This document shows positions 6,098 through 7,200 of a DNA stretch of 7,200 nt, piece after piece (within the stretch, counting starts at the first letter, position 1; every line of letters starts with the position of its first letter). The DNA lies in assembly GCA_049653745.1 (NCBI GenBank), contig JBASGW010000054.1, positions 1 through 7,200 of the forward strand, in the 5' to 3' direction. The position numbers and the translations under genes were made by a program. Source of the DNA: CANDYO01 sp049653745 (GTDB lineage Bacteria > Pseudomonadota > Alphaproteobacteria > Rickettsiales > CANDYO01). The notes beneath the pieces are model-generated. The model was not told the DNA's origin, made no database searches, and saw nothing but the letters and a program-made list of their open reading frames with translations.

Positions 6098-7200
6098 ATG
6101 AAAATAAAGCAGAAGTTTAAAGATATAAAAAAGCCAGATGAAATAAATGCTGCGCAGTTAAATGCTTATTTTTACAATCTTTATAATGATCCTACGTTTG
6201 ATATTCAAGCAAATTCTTATTCTAAAAATACAACAGAAGCTCAATTTGAAGCTAGAAAAAAGCAAATTGATATATTGGTTGATGAGCTTAAAATGCTATC
6301 AGGCAATAACAAATTTGAGCAACTTAGAACTCAACTTATTGGAATAACATATAAAGAAGAAGATACTTTAACTTTTAATGCGATGAGAAAAACTGCTGAA
6401 GCAATCTGCTATAAGCTAGCTCGTGGGCAAGTGAAATCTAAAGAAAGATTCAATGCTGAGATTGAAAGCGCAACTATAGGTGCTTGTTCTCCAGGAGCTG
6501 TAACTAATCTACAGAAAGCATTATATGCAACTGAGGATTCCCTTTATCATCAAAAATATGATTATATTCAAAATTTAGCTAATGAATATATTAGAAATAA
6601 TGAATTGACGCATGTTAATGCAGTAGAATATCTTGGTGATGAGGTGCATAAGGCGAATGAATTAATTCATGAAGTTAGTCGGGATTATAATATAGTCCCT
6701 CCGATTGACACAAATGCTAAGTATCGTGATTTAGATGCGACTCCTAGCGGTAATTTTAATAAACACATTAAATTTAAAGAATACCTAGATCAACATTTTG
6801 CTACCAGAGAAGGGGTTTATGCTTTCGCTGATCATGTAACATCTACTTCTCTCTCCAATTTACCTGTTTCTAGTAATTTTTCTGGATCTGGAAAAGAGAA
6901 AGAAGAGGCTCGAGATGCAATTTCAGATGTAGCAAAAGAATGTGGTCTAAAAATGGATGATATTTTAGACTACTCATATGATTATAAAAATATCAGCTAT
7001 AAGCCTAATTATATTTCTCTTTTAAAGGCTGGAATGATGCGTAGGTTAACTCAAGAAGGGGTTATCGAGACAAACTTTCTTGAGTTTAATAACCAGCAAG
7101 TTATAGAGTCTTCTGATGCTTGGGTAGTATACAATAAAAAAACACAAGAATATAATGAGTTATTTAGTACTCAGGAGTTAAAAGGATTAACTATAAGTGA
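6098..7200 (+). CDS. Unknown large protein, C-terminus beyond right edge
   Basis: I do not recognise this gene. The frame is open from the ATG at 6098 to the right edge (367 full codons, no stop), so the protein is longer. It is hydrophilic, rich in Asn, Lys, Glu, Ile and Tyr, with no signal peptide or membrane segment, and looks largely helical in residues 45-200. The most motif-like stretch is residues 124-145, SATIGACSPGAVTNLQKALY, with C130, followed by a long helix with YDYIQNLANEY (154-164) and VHKANELIHEV (183-193). A Ser/Gly linker (249-265, ending FSGSGKEKEEA) separates this from a second region containing LKMDDILDYSYDY (284-296) and MMRRLTQEGVIETNFLEF (313-330). It is transcribed divergently from rho, with its own candidate promoters. 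By composition and context it may be a host-interaction protein; that is inference only. Confidence 0.85.
   Translation, partial: MKIKQKFKDIKKPDEINAAQLNAYFYNLYNDPTFDIQANSYSKNTTEAQFEARKKQIDILVDELKMLSGNNKFEQLRTQLIGITYKEEDTLTFNAMRKTAEAICYKLARGQVKSKERFNAEIESATIGACSPGAVTNLQKALYATEDSLYHQKYDYIQNLANEYIRNNELTHVNAVEYLGDEVHKANELIHEVSRDYNIVPPIDTNAKYRDLDATPSGNFNKHIKFKEYLDQHFATREGVYAFADHVTSTSLSNLPVSSNFSGSGKEKEEARDAISDVAKECGLKMDDILDYSYDYKNISYKPNYISLLKAGMMRRLTQEGVIETNFLEFNNQQVIESSDAWVVYNKKTQEYNELFSTQELKGLTIS

Noticed and set aside
6162..6347. 61-codon plus-strand frame inside the unknown gene
   Set aside because: It is an out-of-frame Ile/Leu/Lys-rich shadow of the long frame starting at 6098, with no ribosome site.
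1..7200. CRISPR array, insertion sequence, transposase, integrase, toxin-antitoxin or attachment site
   Set aside because: There are no regularly spaced direct repeats apart from the ankyrin-unit repeats, no terminal inverted repeats with a transposase, and no short gene pairs of toxin-antitoxin type.

Overview
The window looks like a chromosomal piece of an AT-rich, host-associated alphaproteobacterium, most likely of the Rickettsiales (a Midichloriaceae-like or related intracellular lineage). This is inferred from four things: an adjacent mdh-sucC-sucD block of alphaproteobacterial type with an LDH-like malate dehydrogenase, the low GC content, an ankyrin-repeat protein, and a large unrecognised protein of the kind common in intracellular bacteria. 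No 16S or other marker is present, so the taxonomic call is tentative.

Layout. Bases 1-1094 (minus strand) carry an ankyrin-repeat gene whose 3' end lies beyond the left edge. Bases 1095-1387 are intergenic: a probable terminator for the sucD transcript (hairpin 1338-1370), a weak promoter candidate for the ankyrin gene, and a GGCGCGCC palindrome between two copies of a 12-bp AT repeat. Bases 1388-5801 (minus strand) are a compact core block read in the order rho, mdh, sucC, sucD. Bases 5802-6097 are a divergent intergenic region with a good sigma-70-type promoter for rho, one or two candidate promoters facing right, a bidirectional-looking hairpin, an all-AT palindrome and a small leader hairpin. 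From 6098 to the right edge (plus strand) runs an open gene of at least 367 codons with no family I can recognise.

How the genes work together. SucC and SucD are the beta and alpha subunits of succinyl-CoA synthetase, and Mdh is malate dehydrogenase. Together they cover the substrate-level phosphorylation step and the last oxidation of the TCA cycle, and their close spacing (36 bp and 6 bp) argues for one transcript. Rho is the transcription termination factor; it sits 70 bp upstream of mdh on the same strand with no obvious intrinsic terminator between them, so some read-through into the TCA block is plausible. The core block is flanked on both sides by accessory-looking genes (ankyrin protein, unknown protein), both candidates for host-interaction proteins by context only.

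I did not find a recognisable new defence, mobile or CRISPR system. The points most worth following up are the unknown gene at the right edge, the sharp composition change inside the ankyrin gene, and the structured divergent promoter region.
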